Numbered from the stretch's first letter, positions 1 to 9,600 are shown. The stretch: 64,000 nt of DNA from an uncultured Ruminococcus sp. (GCA_934463425.1 CAKSJP010000002.1:68142-132141), one strand, 5' to 3'. The notes: generated by a model not told the origin, from the letters alone. Made by a program: numbers and translations.

Positions 1-447
1 CGCCGCAGAAATAGGAAACGGGTCGCCGATTCCCAGATTATAGAATTCGTACAGTTCCATTGGCGGCTCACCGATGGAGTCGCACTTATTAACTGCCAGA
101 ACCACAGGCTTTCCGCTCTTCTGAAGCATGCTTGCCACGGCGCTGTCATCAGCAGTTACGCCGCAGCGCACATCTGTCACCAGCACGATCACATCGGCGC
201 GCTCGATGGCAAGCTCTGCCTGACGGCGCATCTGCTTGAGGATCACATCGTCTGTGACTGTCTCAATACCGCCGGTATCTACCAGCATAAACGAACGGTT
301 GCGCCATTCGCCCTTCGCATAGATCCGGTCGCGTGTTACGCCGGGAGTATCCTCGACGATAGACAGACGCTGACCGATCAGCTTATTAAACAGGGTGGAT
401 TTTCCCACATTGGGTCGTCCCACCACAGCTACAACAGGTAATGCCAT
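1..447 (-). CDS. der: GTPase Der (EngA), N-terminal part
   Basis: Der is a ribosome-assembly GTPase with two tandem G domains that acts in 50S subunit maturation. The visible 149 codons hold the first G domain. The P loop reads GRPNVGKST near residue 10, the switch region reads DTPGVTRDR, the Walker B-like motif is DTGG, and the base-recognition motif is NKCD near residue 127. The ATG is preceded by a strong AAAGGAG site. The gene runs off the window start, so the second G domain and the KH-like domain are not visible. Identification is secure from the motif set. Confidence 0.95.
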   Translation of the reverse strand, partial: MALPVVAVVGRPNVGKSTLFNKLIGQRLSIVEDTPGVTRDRIYAKGEWRNRSFMLVDTGGIETVTDDVILKQMRRQAELAIERADVIVLVTDVRCGVTADDSAVASMLQKSGKPVVLAVNKCDSIGEPPMELYEFYNLGIGDPFPISAA

Positions 448-604
448 AGGGATTTCATCTCCTTTATTGTCATAACTTATATTTCAGATGAGGATTTTCG
501 TTTGACAGCATCTTTACAGTGGAATGCATTGTCTCTTTTTGCACATCCGCCCGGTTTCGCAGGATCTTTCTATGCGAGTCATCTCCAAAAACCGACAAAC
601 ATAC

Positions 605-634
605 AAAAAAGAGAGGCGACACCAGCCGCCTCTC
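605..634 (-). terminator. Intrinsic terminator of rpmF
   Basis: An 8-bp perfect stem (GAGAGGCG/CGCCTCTC) is followed on the minus strand by six T residues. It lies about 40 bases after the rpmF stop codon and ends the yceD-rpmF unit. Confidence 0.85.
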
Positions 635-672
635 CTCCTCGTACAAAACGAAATCGTCTTGTCAGTCAGCAC

Positions 673-861
673 TTATTCTGCATCGTCCATCTTCAGAACA
701 GCAACGCCCTTGTAATATCCGCAGTTTTTGCAAACCTTGTGCGGAGCCTTAAATGCGCCGCAGTTGCTGCATGTGCTCATTGCAGGTGCATCGAGCTTCC
801 AAACAGCAGAACGTCTCTTGTTACGTCTTGCCTTGGAGACCTTATTCTTCGGTACAGCCAT
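673..861 (-). CDS. rpmF: 50S ribosomal protein L32
   Basis: This 62-residue protein is the full length of bacterial L32, a structural protein of the large subunit. It starts MAVPKNKVSKARRNKRR, the basic tail typical of the family. It carries four cysteines as CSNC and CKNC, the zinc-ribbon form. The start codon follows an AAGGAGG site. It lies 16 bases downstream of the yceD-like gene, the order conserved in many bacteria, and is closed by a strong terminator. Confidence 0.98.
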   Translation of the reverse strand: MAVPKNKVSKARRNKRRSAVWKLDAPAMSTCSNCGAFKAPHKVCKNCGYYKGVAVLKMDDAE

Positions 862-877
862 GTCTTGGCACCTCCTT

Positions 878-1333
878 CTACTTTCGACAGTCGCAGGTGC
901 CTTCGTTCAGATTACACCCACAGATATCGCACAGACCCTTACAATCCTCCCGGCAAAGCATCTTTGTCGGCAGCATCAGCAAAAGATCTGAGATTGCTGT
1001 CTCATTCATATCAATGCTGTCGTGTTGTGCCACCAGGTATGTGTCATAGATGTCCCCTTCGCTGTGCAGAGACGGTACAACTGTGTGAGAAAAGTCATAC
1101 GAATAGTCCTGCTTCAGCTCAGTCAGGCATCGGTCACAGACCGCATCCAATGTACAGGAGACAGTATACTTCAGCGTCACGATCCCGGCGCGGTTATAGA
1201 ACTCGCCTTTCACGGACACCGGTGCGGCAAATGTATAACCGCGCACCTCGGACAATTCTTCCGGTGTGATCGCATAATCCACCGGCAGATGCATACCCTC
1301 TATCTGAAAAATCTCCCGCAGCTGTAGAATCAT
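878..1333 (-). CDS. YceD/DUF177 family protein
   Basis: This 151-residue protein belongs to the DUF177 (YceD) family, which is found almost always just upstream of rpmF. Family members have been linked to 23S rRNA accumulation and ribosome assembly. A CDRC pair lies near residue 70. The C-terminal cysteine cluster (LCREDCKGLCDICGCNLN) is the diagnostic signature. The start follows GAAAGGAAG, and a consensus promoter lies about 30 bases upstream. The family is secure; the exact role is known only by analogy. Confidence 0.9.
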   Translation of the reverse strand: MILQLREIFQIEGMHLPVDYAITPEELSEVRGYTFAAPVSVKGEFYNRAGIVTLKYTVSCTLDAVCDRCLTELKQDYSYDFSHTVVPSLHSEGDIYDTYLVAQHDSIDMNETAISDLLLMLPTKMLCREDCKGLCDICGCNLNEGTCDCRK

Positions 1334-1363
1334 ACCTGCTTCCTTTCACGCATTGCATCATTT

Positions 1364-1393
1364 ATTATAACAAATTTCACGCCGCCTTGTCAA
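1364..1393 (-). promoter_or_regulatory. Sigma-A-type promoter of yceD-rpmF
   Basis: On the minus strand TTGACA (1388-1393) and TATAAT (1364-1369) are separated by 18 bases. Both hexamers match consensus perfectly. Transcription would begin near 1357, just before the yceD ribosome-binding site. Confidence 0.85.
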
Positions 1394-1447
1394 GCCCTTT
1401 TTGAAAAAAATCGAAAAAAGCAGCGCATTACCGCATTCCGGGACGAA

Positions 1448-1855
1448 TTAGTCTACGAACTTGGTAACAGAGGACGGCAGTTCAGATACGTCTGCCGATA
1501 CTGTGAATGTTACGATAGAATCATCACCAGTCAGCTTGTCCAGCTTTTCCAGTGTGCGGCCCAGTGCCTCGAAATCAGCGCCGGCGATCTTCAGGATGCC
1601 GTCTACATAGATCTCCTTGATGTCATAGTTGCCAGCCAGCATGCCAGCAACGAAGCCATAGAAAGCATCAAAGCTGTCGATTGCGAACTGCTCGGTGTCG
1701 CACCATCTTACCTTATAGCTGATAGAGCGGCGCAGAGTCTCGCCTTTTTCGATGCAAACCAGGCAGCCATTGGTGTCCTTTACTGCTGCATTAATTTTAT
1801 CGATAATGATTTTTGTTTTTCCGCTTCCCTTTTTACCTGTAATCAGTCGAATCAT
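1448..1855 (-). CDS. Small P-loop protein of unknown function
   Basis: The 135-residue protein starts MIRLITGKKGSGKT, with a clear Walker A motif at residues 7-14, so nucleotide binding is likely. A possible Walker B strand (IKEIYVDGIL) lies near residue 80. It is too short for a full ATPase with sensor motifs, and no partner domain is visible. The ATG follows AAAGGAG. It sits downstream of pgi on the same strand with an 84-base gap that contains an inverted repeat without a T tract, so read-through from pgi is possible. I do not recognise a named family and assign no function. Confidence 0.75.
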   Translation of the reverse strand: MIRLITGKKGSGKTKIIIDKINAAVKDTNGCLVCIEKGETLRRSISYKVRWCDTEQFAIDSFDAFYGFVAGMLAGNYDIKEIYVDGILKIAGADFEALGRTLEKLDKLTGDDSIVTFTVSADVSELPSSVTKFVD

Positions 1856-1939
1856 AATGATAACTCCTTTCGCACCGGTGATTCCGGCACTTGTTTATTC
1901 CACCACAGCCGTATTGCGGCTGTTGAATACATAAATTGG

Positions 1940-3280
1940 TCAGTCTGCCAGCTTTGCTTCCAGAGCAGCCTTCTGATCTTCATAGCCCGGCTTGCCCAGC
2001 AGAGCAAACATGTTCTTCTTATAGCTTTCTACGCCCGGCTGGTTGAACGGATTTACACCCAGCAGATAACCGGAAACTGCGCATGCCTTTTCAAAGAAGT
2101 AGATCAGATAGCCCAGGCTCTTCTCGGATACGTCCTCAACCTCGAGGATCATATTCGGAACACCGCCGTCTGTGTGTGCCAGTACGACGCCTTCCAGTGC
2201 CTTGCGGTTTACCACAGACATATTCTGACCGGTCAGGAAATTCAGACCGTCCAGGTTCTCTGCGTCCGGCTCCAGGAAAAAGTCCTGCTTCGGCTTCTTG
2301 ATGTCTACAACAGTCTCAAACAGAATGCGGCTGCCTTCCTGGATATACTGACCCATGGAGTGCAGATCGGTGGAGAACACTGCGGAGGACGGGAATACAC
2401 CCTTGTTGTCCTTGCCTTCGCTCTCGCCGAACAGCTGCTTGTACCATTCTGCCATGGTCACAAAGCTCGGCTCATAGGATACCAGCATCTCTACGGTCTT
2501 GCCCTTGCGGTACAGAATGTTGCGCAGTGCAGCATACTGATAGCAGTCATTGTTGTCAAAATCTGCGGTCAGCTCCTTCTGTGCCTCTGCCGCACCAGCC
2601 ATCAGTGCTTCGATGTCACAGCCAGCCACAGCGATGGGCAGCAGACCAACGGCAGTCAGAACAGAATAGCGTCCGCCGACATCATCCGGTACAACAAATG
2701 TCTCATAGCCCTCTGTATCAGACAGGGACTTCAGTGTGCCCTTTGCCTTGTCAGTGGTAGCAAAAATGTGATCCTTTGCGCCTTCCTTGCCGTACTTCTT
2801 TTCTACCAGCTGCTTGAACACACGGAATGCCAGAGCCGGCTCTGTTGTCGTACCAGACTTGGAAATAACATTCACAGAAAAGTCTCTGCCCTCGCAGATG
2901 GAGATCACTTCGTTCAGATATGTGGGGTTGATGTTGTTGCCCACATAGTAGATGTCCGGTGTGTCCTTCTTCAGATTGTTATAGAACGGCGATTTCAGGA
3001 ACTCGATCGCAGCGCGGGCACCCAGATAAGAACCGCCGATACCGATCACAACCAGTACCTCAGAATTTTTCTGGATCTTCTTTGCTGCTGCCTGGATCCG
3101 TGCGAACTCTTCCTTGTCATAATCCGTCGGCAGTGTCAGCCAGCCCAGAAAATCCGAGCCGAGACCGCTCTTTTCGTGCAGCATCTTTGCAGATGCCTCT
3201 ACCTGATGACGGATTCCGGTCAGTTCATCCGGATTCACATAGTTTGCCAGATATTTTGTATTCAGCTTTACAGAAGACAT
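1940..3280 (-). CDS. pgi: Glucose-6-phosphate isomerase
   Basis: This enzyme interconverts glucose-6-phosphate and fructose-6-phosphate in glycolysis. The 446-residue protein has the short bacterial form. Visible signatures are the sugar-phosphate loop [20 protein letters not shown], and the PGI signature [14 protein letters not shown], with the conserved QEGSR motif after it. The frame stays open for 36 codons upstream. The ATG at 3280 is chosen because it follows GGAGGG at good spacing and gives the normal N terminus ([11 protein letters not shown]). The upstream region would be the mRNA leader. Confidence 0.96.
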   Translation of the reverse strand: MSSVKLNTKYLANYVNPDELTGIRHQVEASAKMLHEKSGLGSDFLGWLTLPTDYDKEEFARIQAAAKKIQKNSEVLVVIGIGGSYLGARAAIEFLKSPFYNNLKKDTPDIYYVGNNINPTYLNEVISICEGRDFSVNVISKSGTTTEPALAFRVFKQLVEKKYGKEGAKDHIFATTDKAKGTLKSLSDTEGYETFVVPDDVGGRYSVLTAVGLLPIAVAGCDIEALMAGAAEAQKELTADFDNNDCYQYAALRNILYRKGKTVEMLVSYEPSFVTMAEWYKQLFGESEGKDNKGVFPSSAVFSTDLHSMGQYIQEGSRILFETVVDIKKPKQDFFLEPDAENLDGLNFLTGQNMSVVNRKALEGVVLAHTDGGVPNMILEVEDVSEKSLGYLIYFFEKACAVSGYLLGVNPFNQPGVESYKKNMFALLGKPGYEDQKAALEAKLAD

Positions 3281-3310
3281 AATACAATTTCCCTCCACTT
3301 TCTTCTCAAG

Positions 3311-3369
3311 GCGTCGGGCAGCGCGTGCAGCCGTCTCCAGAGGAACACCTTTAAGAGACCCGCCGACAC
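3311..3369 (-). promoter_or_regulatory. Structured 5' leader of pgi
   Basis: The leader transcribed from the promoter at 3401-3429 is about 113 nt long. It can form a 7-bp closing stem between 3363-3369 and 3311-3317 (GUGUCGG with CCGACGC, one G-U pair). This encloses a 5-bp hairpin, GUCUC with GAGAC (3355-3359 with 3333-3337), and a GC-rich segment. I do not recognise a known riboswitch or T-box signature. It may be a regulatory leader or only a stable 5' end. Confidence 0.4.
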
Positions 3370-3400
3370 ACTCGTGCTGTCCAACCACTTTACCACTTAT

Positions 3401-3429
3401 ATCATACTATATTCTGCGGCAGATTGCAA
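3401..3429 (-). promoter_or_regulatory. Promoter of pgi
   Basis: On the minus strand TTGCAA (3424-3429) and TATGAT (3401-3406) are 17 bases apart. Start of transcription would be near 3394, downstream of which lies the structured leader. Confidence 0.7.
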
Positions 3430-3470
3430 GGGGTATCCGGATTCTTGTATAATCTTCACAAATCCATCAG

Positions 3471-4610
3471 CTACAATTTAAGCATTTTGACCGTTATTTC
3501 CCGAAGGGTATCCCAATAATTTCGGACATCCACAGCAGCTGCAGCAGCAACATCTGTCTCATAGAGCAGTGTATCGCCCTGATAGAACGCCGCCTGCCCC
3601 AATTTTTGACCTTTCCGCACCGGTGCCTGCACATACCGCGGCAGCACCATAACTGTCTCCAGTTCGCCGCAGCTGCGCGGGATCGCCAGACCCTTTAGCT
3701 TTCCCGGTTCTGCCAGAACAGCGCGTTCCACGCCGCCGCGGACCTGCACCGGATAGAGAAATTCTCCGGAAAAGCCCGGCTGTACCACCTTCCACCCGGA
3801 AAAGCCCTTTCGCAGCAGCTGCTTCGCCAGAGCAAAACGGCTGTCCGTATCGCCGCATCCCAGCACCACTGCCACGCACTGCATCTGACTGCGCTCTGCC
3901 CCGGCGGCAATGCTGAAGCCCTCTTTTTCGCTGTGACATGCCTTAAAGCCGATGCTGGTCTCATCCGTCCGGGCAAAGGTGTTTTCGTTCACCAGTTCTG
4001 TGGCATCGCCCCGGAGAAAATCCCGCCAGGTACGGAAATATTCCCGGAGACATTCCTGCTTCGCCAGTGCACAGCAGAGCCGTGCCAGATCTGCCGCCGT
4101 GGTATACGCCCCGTCATCCGGGCTGCCCCAGGGACTGGTGAACCAGGTGTCACGCATTCCCAGGTCAAAGGCACAGGCATTCATATCCATAACAAAGGTC
4201 TCCGTATCGCCGCTCACCGCCGCGGCAAGGACAATGGCGGCATCGTTGGCATTGCCCACGACTAGTCCTTTCAGCAGATCGCCCACCGTCATTTCTTCCC
4301 CGGCAGTGAGCCAGATCACAGCGCCTTTTGTTCCGGTAACTGCATCGGTTGCCGTGAGCACCGTGTCTGCTGTCCAGTTTTCCTGCTCCAGCTGCTCTGC
4401 CGCCAGATAGGCGGTCATCAGCTTCGCCATTGCGCCGCAGGGCAGCCGATCGCCGCTGTGGGACTCCAGCAGGAGCGTCCCGGTCTCTGCTTCCATCAGC
4501 GCATAGGCAGCCGCCGGGATCTCCGGTTCTTCCGCAGCACAGACCACCGGAACGCGCCAGAGCATCCCCAACAGCACCGCCGCACAAATTGCCGCAAGCC
4601 ATCGTTTCAT
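3471..4610 (-). CDS. DacF/PBP5-like DD-carboxypeptidase homologue, predicted inactive
   Basis: The fold is that of a D-alanyl-D-alanine carboxypeptidase (peptidase S11) with a signal peptide and a C-terminal PBP5_C-like beta domain (about residues 280-379). All three catalytic motifs are altered. The SxxK motif reads AMAK within CGAMAKLMT, SxN reads NAN within VGNANDAA, and KTG reads KAC within GFKACHSEKEG. The surrounding residues align well with active members, so these look like real substitutions, not a frameshift. The protein probably binds wall precursors or partners without catalysis. The ATG at 4610 is preferred because GGGAGG lies 7 bases upstream; an ATG two codons earlier sits against that site. 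Length 379 residues, normal for the family. Confidence 0.8.
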   Translation of the reverse strand: MKRWLAAICAAVLLGMLWRVPVVCAAEEPEIPAAAYALMEAETGTLLLESHSGDRLPCGAMAKLMTAYLAAEQLEQENWTADTVLTATDAVTGTKGAVIWLTAGEEMTVGDLLKGLVVGNANDAAIVLAAAVSGDTETFVMDMNACAFDLGMRDTWFTSPWGSPDDGAYTTAADLARLCCALAKQECLREYFRTWRDFLRGDATELVNENTFARTDETSIGFKACHSEKEGFSIAAGAERSQMQCVAVVLGCGDTDSRFALAKQLLRKGFSGWKVVQPGFSGEFLYPVQVRGGVERAVLAEPGKLKGLAIPRSCGELETVMVLPRYVQAPVRKGQKLGQAAFYQGDTLLYETDVAAAAAVDVRNYWDTLREITVKMLKL

Positions 4611-4677
4611 AGACATACCTCCCGTTTTGGAAAAAGCATATGCGGCCGCGTGCGTCAATATGTGTTTTTTGCGCAAA

Positions 4678-4712
4678 TAGAAAAACGGCACTCCGTTTCC
4701 GAAGCGCCGTTT
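4678..4712 (-). terminator. Intrinsic terminator after the HPr-like gene
   Basis: An 11-bp stem (4701-4711 with 4684-4694, including G-U pairs) is followed on the minus strand by five T residues. It separates the HPr-like gene from the carboxypeptidase homologue. Confidence 0.75.
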
Positions 4713-4764
4713 TCCCCTCTTACTATTCTACTCAATCTTTGAAAAAGATGTGTGTTCTAAAAAC

Positions 4765-4995
4765 TTACTTGACGATGTACTTGCCGATAGACTCTACCAG
4801 CTTTTCCGGATCATCAGTGTGTGCCTGCAGCTTGATCGGCTTGGACAGATCCAGGCTGAAGATACCCATGATGGACTTTGCATCGATGGCATAGCGGCCG
4901 GACACCAGATCAATGTCATAATTGAACAGCATAACCTTGTTAACGAAATCCTTTACGTCGTTGATTGCATTCAGCTGAATTGTTGTCTCATACAT
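4765..4995 (-). CDS. HPr-like protein lacking the active-site histidine
   Basis: This 76-residue protein has the HPr fold signature around the regulatory serine (DAKSIMGIFSLDLS, matching the Ser46 region). The N-terminal loop that should read IHARP, with the phosphorylated His15, reads INDVKDFV. The only histidine is late, in AHTDD. It therefore cannot act as a PTS phosphocarrier but could be phosphorylated on serine, as Bacillus Crh is. The start at 4995 follows AGAGGAGG; the frame runs further upstream but without a better site. It has its own promoter and terminator. A role in carbon-source signalling is inference. Confidence 0.85.
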   Translation of the reverse strand: MYETTIQLNAINDVKDFVNKVMLFNYDIDLVSGRYAIDAKSIMGIFSLDLSKPIKLQAHTDDPEKLVESIGKYIVK

Positions 4996-5136
4996 AACAA
5001 TTACCTCCTCTTGAAGGGGTCTACCTCTCGCCCTTCCGGTGTCACAATAAATTGCAGAACAAAAGCAGTTCCATCCCGACAATGACGTGCACACTGTCTT
5101 TTGGAAGCTTCAGATGTTTCTCTGTTCTGTACCTAT

Positions 5137-5165
5137 AGTCTACCACGAAAAAATTTTCTTGTCAA
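5137..5165 (-). promoter_or_regulatory. Promoter of the HPr-like gene
   Basis: On the minus strand TTGACA (5160-5165) and TAGACT (5137-5142) are 17 bases apart. The resulting leader is about 135 nt. The -35 element lies 5 bases from that of the divergent mtaB promoter. Confidence 0.75.
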
Positions 5166-5170
5166 GACGA

Positions 5171-5199
5171 TTGCAACAATTTCGTCGATATAGTATAAT
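5171..5199 (+). promoter_or_regulatory. Promoter of mtaB
   Basis: TTGCAA (5171-5176) and TATAAT (5194-5199) are separated by 17 bases. Start would be near 5206. This and the divergent promoter account for the 330-base gap between the two genes. Confidence 0.8.
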
Positions 5200-5261
5200 A
5201 GAAGATGGAAACACCCCTGTTTTTTTGACAGTGACGTTAATTTTCATGAAAATCCAGTGAA

Positions 5262-5299
5262 AACGGCGCAAAGATTCTGCGGAAATTCCGTCGTTTTTT
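5262..5299 (+). terminator. Terminator-like hairpin in the mtaB leader
   Basis: AACGGCG (5262-5268) pairs with CGTCGTT (5289-5295), with a small inner CGGAA/TTCCG pairing, and six T residues follow. It lies between the mtaB promoter and its ribosome-binding site, which is the position of an attenuator. No anti-terminator was worked out. Confidence 0.45.
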
Positions 5300-5326
5300 C
5301 TGATTGCAAGGAGGCATCATAGCAAC

Positions 5327-6649
5327 TTGAACTGTTATTTCTATACATTTGGATGCAAAGTCAACACCTGTGAGACTGCCGGGATGCAGTCTCTGCTGCA
5401 AAGCGCCGGGTATACAATCGTCTCTCAGCCGGAGCAGGCAGACATTTTTCTGTTTAATTCCTGCACAGTCACCGCTTCAGGAGACAGCCGCCTGCATCAC
5501 GCCATGCGCAAAGTCCGCCGGGAGCACCCGGATGCTCTGCTGGTTCTCACGGGCTGTTATCCCCAGGCGTATCCCGACGAAGCAGCCGCTATCCCGGAAG
5601 CCGACCTCATCCTCGGCACAAAACACCGCAGCCGTCTGCCGGCGCTTCTGGCGGAACTATGTCAGAACCACGCCCGGATCGCCGCTGTGGACAGCTACGG
5701 CACGCAGGATGACTTCGAGACGCTGCCCTGTGACACCATGCCGGACAACACCCGCGCCTTTCTGAAGATCCAGGACGGATGCAATTGTTTTTGCAGCTAC
5801 TGCATCATCCCCTACGCCCGGGGACGCTGCCGGAGCATGAAACCAGACGAACTGCGGAAAGCCGCTGCCGGCTTTGCGGAGAACGGCTATCAGGAGATCG
5901 TCCTCTGCGGCATCAACCTGGGCTTTTACGGCATGGAGTGGGGCGGCTCGCTGGCAGAAGCGGTAGAGCTATGCGCCGCAGTCCCCGGCGTGGAGCGCGT
6001 CCGGCTGGGATCTCTCGAACCGGAACGCCTGACAGAAGAACAGCTCTCCCGGCTGGCGGCGCTGCCCCAGTTCTGCCCCCAGTTCCACCTGTCGCTCCAG
6101 AGCGGCTGTGACAAGACCCTGCGCGCCATGAACCGGAAGTACGACAGCGCCGAGTATGCCGCCATCTGTGCGCGCATCCGGCGGCATTTTCCCGACTGCG
6201 CCATTACCACAGATTTTATGGTAGGCTTTCCCGGTGAGACGGACGAGGACTTCCGGGACTCTCTGGCATTCGCCCGGCGGATGGGCTTCGCCGCTATGCA
6301 TGTGTTCCGCTATTCGCCCAGAGCCGGCACACGGGCGGCGGCATTTCCGGAGCAGTGCAGCGGCGCTGAAAAAACTGCCCGGATGGAACAGGCGCAAAAA
6401 GCGGCAAAAACCGCAAAGGAAGCCTTCCTGAAAAGCCAGATCGGCACGGAGTTTCCGGTGCTTTTTGAGCGCGAGCGCGGTGACGGCTATCATGTGGGAC
6501 ACACCCCAAACGGCACGGTCGTGCGAATTTCTGCAAAAAATCCAAAAAAAAGTTTGCGTAATCGCATTTTTTGTGTTAGAATAGAAGAGAGTGATGCGGA
6601 GTGCTGCTATGGAACACTGGTCGCAGCAGCATCTGCAAATTCAAAATAA
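5327..6649 (+). CDS. mtaB: tRNA t6A37 methylthiotransferase MtaB
   Basis: MtaB is a radical-SAM enzyme that adds a methylthio group to t6A37 of tRNAs reading ANN codons. The 440-residue protein starts with the MTTase domain (YTFGCKVNTCE, then CTVT and TGCYPQ, giving three cluster cysteines). The radical-SAM motif CxxxCxxC lies in DGCNCFCSYCIIPYARG near residue 150. A short C-terminal TRAM-like region follows. The start is TTG at 5327; GGAGG lies 12 bases upstream, slightly long, and no ATG is available. The last 100 bases are AT-rich and contain the purL promoter. Confidence 0.93.
   Translation: MNCYFYTFGCKVNTCETAGMQSLLQSAGYTIVSQPEQADIFLFNSCTVTASGDSRLHHAMRKVRREHPDALLVLTGCYPQAYPDEAAAIPEADLILGTKHRSRLPALLAELCQNHARIAAVDSYGTQDDFETLPCDTMPDNTRAFLKIQDGCNCFCSYCIIPYARGRCRSMKPDELRKAAAGFAENGYQEIVLCGINLGFYGMEWGGSLAEAVELCAAVPGVERVRLGSLEPERLTEEQLSRLAALPQFCPQFHLSLQSGCDKTLRAMNRKYDSAEYAAICARIRRHFPDCAITTDFMVGFPGETDEDFRDSLAFARRMGFAAMHVFRYSPRAGTRAAAFPEQCSGAEKTARMEQAQKAAKTAKEAFLKSQIGTEFPVLFERERGDGYHVGHTPNGTVVRISAKNPKKSLRNRIFCVRIEESDAECCYGTLVAAASANSK
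6554..6582 (+). promoter_or_regulatory. Promoter of purL inside the end of mtaB
   Basis: TTGCGT (6554-6559) and TAGAAT (6577-6582) are 17 bases apart, in a locally AT-rich stretch of the mtaB coding region. It would start transcription about 70 bases before purL. Confidence 0.55.
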
Positions 6650-6661
6650 AGGAGATTTACC

Positions 6662-9600
6662 ATGTCCGTTTTTCGTATTTATGTGGAGAAAAAGCCGGAA
6701 TTCGCTGTTGAAGCGCGCTCTGTCCTGAGCGACGTGCAGACTGCGCTCCGTCTGAATGTCAGCAGCATTCGCATTTTTCACCGCTATGACGCAGACCATC
6801 TGACGGCAGAAGCTTTTGAGCGCGCTGTCCCCACAGTCTTTTCCGAGCCTGCTGTAGACCACACCTACACCGCGCTTCCGGCACTGGAAGAGGGCCAGCG
6901 GATGTTCGCCACAGAGTATCTGCCGGGTCAGTTCGACCAGCGTGCAGACAGCTGTGAGCAGTGTATCCAGATCCTGCTCCAGGGCGAGCGCTGCCGTGTC
7001 CGCACTGCAGATGTCTATGTTGTCACCGGCAATCTCACAGACGCCGAGTTCGACCGTCTGAAGAAATATCTCATCAACCCGGTAGAGCGCCGGGAAGCAT
7101 CTCCGGAGCTGCCGGAGACCCTGGACACCAATTATACCATCCCGACTACGGTAGAGACCCTCACCGGCTTTATCGGTCTGTCCGAGGACGAGCTGAAAAA
7201 GTTCATCGCTGACTATGGCCTGGCGATGGATCTGGGCGATATCCAGTTCTGCCAGAAGTACTTCCGGGACACTGAACACCGCGATCCCACCATCACCGAA
7301 GTGCGCATGATCGACACATACTGGTCTGACCACTGCCGCCACACCACATTCCTGACCCAGATCACGGACGTGGACATCCCCACGGATTACATCAAGGACA
7401 CCTATGACGCATACTGCACCGTCCGCCAGGAACTGGGCAGAGGCGAAAAGCCCATGACCCTCATGGATCTGGCAACCATCGCCGCCAAGAAGCTGAAGGC
7501 AGACGGCAAGCTGAATGATCTGGACGAGAGCGAAGAGATCAACGCATGCTCCGTCAAGATCAAGGTGGACATCAACGGCAAGGAAGAGGACTGGATCCTC
7601 ATGTTCAAGAACGAGACTCACAACCACCCCACCGAGATCGAACCTTTCGGCGGTGCGGCGACTTGTCTCGGCGGTGCGATCCGTGACCCGCTGTCCGGAC
7701 GTTCCTATGTGTACCAGGCAATGCGTGTCACCGGTGCGGCAAATCCGCTGGTTCCGGTAGAAGACACCATCGCCGGCAAGCTGCCCCAGAGAAAGATCAC
7801 TGTCGGCGCAGCCAACGGCTACAGCTCTTACGGCAACCAGATCGGTCTGGCGACTGGTCATGTTGCTGAGGTATACCATCCGGGCTATATGGCAAAGCGC
7901 ATGGAGATCGGCGCTGTGCTGGGTGCTGCTCCGGCATCCAACATCCGCCGGGAAGCGCCTGTGCCGGGTGACATCGTCATCCTCCTGGGCGGCAAGACCG
8001 GCCGCGACGGCTGCGGCGGTGCGACCGGTTCTTCCAAGTCCCACACCGTAGAGTCCCTGGGGCACTGCGGCGCAGAAGTGCAAAAGGGTAATGCACCGGA
8101 AGAGCGCAAGCTCCAGCGTCTGTTCCGCAACCCGACCGTAACACAGATGATCAAGCGCTGCAACGACTTTGGCGCAGGCGGCGTTTCCGTTGCCATCGGC
8201 GAGCTGACCGACGGTCTGGAGATCGACCTGAATGCCGTACCGAAGAAGTATGACGGTCTGGACGGCACAGAGATCGCCATCAGCGAGTCTCAGGAGCGCA
8301 TGGCTGTGGTTGTCGCTGCGGAAGATGCAGACAAGTTCGTCAAGGAAGCCGGCAAGGAAAACCTAGAGGCTACCATTGTAGCAACCGTCCAGGCTGAGCC
8401 GAGACTGCGGATGCACTGGAACGGCAACACCATCGTTGACCTGTCCCGCGAGTTCCTGAACTCCAACGGTGCAGCAAAGCACACCGGCATCGCCATCGAA
8501 GCGCCGCAGCCGGCAGCAGAATCCACCCTCACCGACAGCGCAGACGCATGGACAGAGCTGCTGTCCAGCCTGAACATCTGCTCGCAGAAGGGTCTGATCG
8601 AAAAATTTGACTCCACCATCGGCGCAGGCACTGTCCTGATGCCCTTCGGCGGCGTATACCAGCTGTCTCCGTCCCAGGCGATGGCTGCCAAGATCCCGGT
8701 ACTCAAGGGCGAGACCAACACCTGCTCCCTCATGGCATGGGGCTATAATCCCACTGTCAGCGAGCGCAACCCATACCTGGGCGCAATGGATGCGGTCATC
8801 ACTTCCATTGCCAAGGTGGTTGCAGCAGGCGGCAGCTGGCATCACTGCTGGCTGACCTTCCAGGAATACTTCGAGCGCACCCAGAATGACCCCAAGCGCT
8901 GGGGCAAGCCCATGGCTGCACTGCTGGGCGCATTCAAGGCACAGCTGGAGCTGTCCTGCGGCTCTATCGGCGGCAAGGACTCCATGTCCGGCACCTTCGA
9001 GAACATCGACGTGCCGCCGACACTGGTATCCTTTGCAGTTTCCACTGCCAAGGCAGACAAGGTGGTCTCCACCGAGTTCAAGCAGGCAGGAGACAAGGTC
9101 GTAATGCTCCGTCCGGAGACCGACGAAAACGGCATCCCCAGCTTTGAGAGCATCCGTGCCACCTTCGACAAGGTCGAGGCAATGATCGCTGCCGGACGCA
9201 TCCGTGCCGGCTGGGTCATCGACTACGGCGGCGTTGCTGAGGGTATCGCGAAGATGTGCTTCGGCAACGGCATCGGCTTCACCTTTGACCGCCAGCTGAC
9301 AGATGCAGAGCTGTTCCAGCCCTGCTGCGGCGGCTTCCTGCTGGAACTCTGCGGCGATGCAGAGGAGGGCGAGGATGTGATCGGTTCTACCAGTGAAAAG
9401 CCGGAGATCGTCTGCCCGAAGTTCACTCTCCAGCTGGACAAGCTCCTGGCTGTCTGGGAAAAGAAGCTGGAACCGGTATTCCCGTGCCGCATCAAAACTA
9501 CCACGGAAGTTCCGGAAAAGCTGTCCTATCCGAGAAAGACCACCCTGTCCGCTTCGATCAAGAGCGCACAGCCCCGCGTCCTCATCCCGGTATTCCCCGG

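Noticed and set aside
3301..3400. tRNA-like sequence in the pgi leader
   Set aside because: There is no TPsiC-type arm or anticodon stem in the expected places. It is described as a structured leader instead.
2174..3481. Open frame of 435 codons on the plus strand opposite pgi
   Set aside because: It mirrors pgi and shows no start site or domain; pgi is certain.
6641..8083. Long open frame of 480 codons on the minus strand opposite purL
   Set aside because: It lies wholly over purL, whose motifs are unambiguous. The frame is open because of GC-biased third positions. It has no ribosome-binding site and no recognisable domain.
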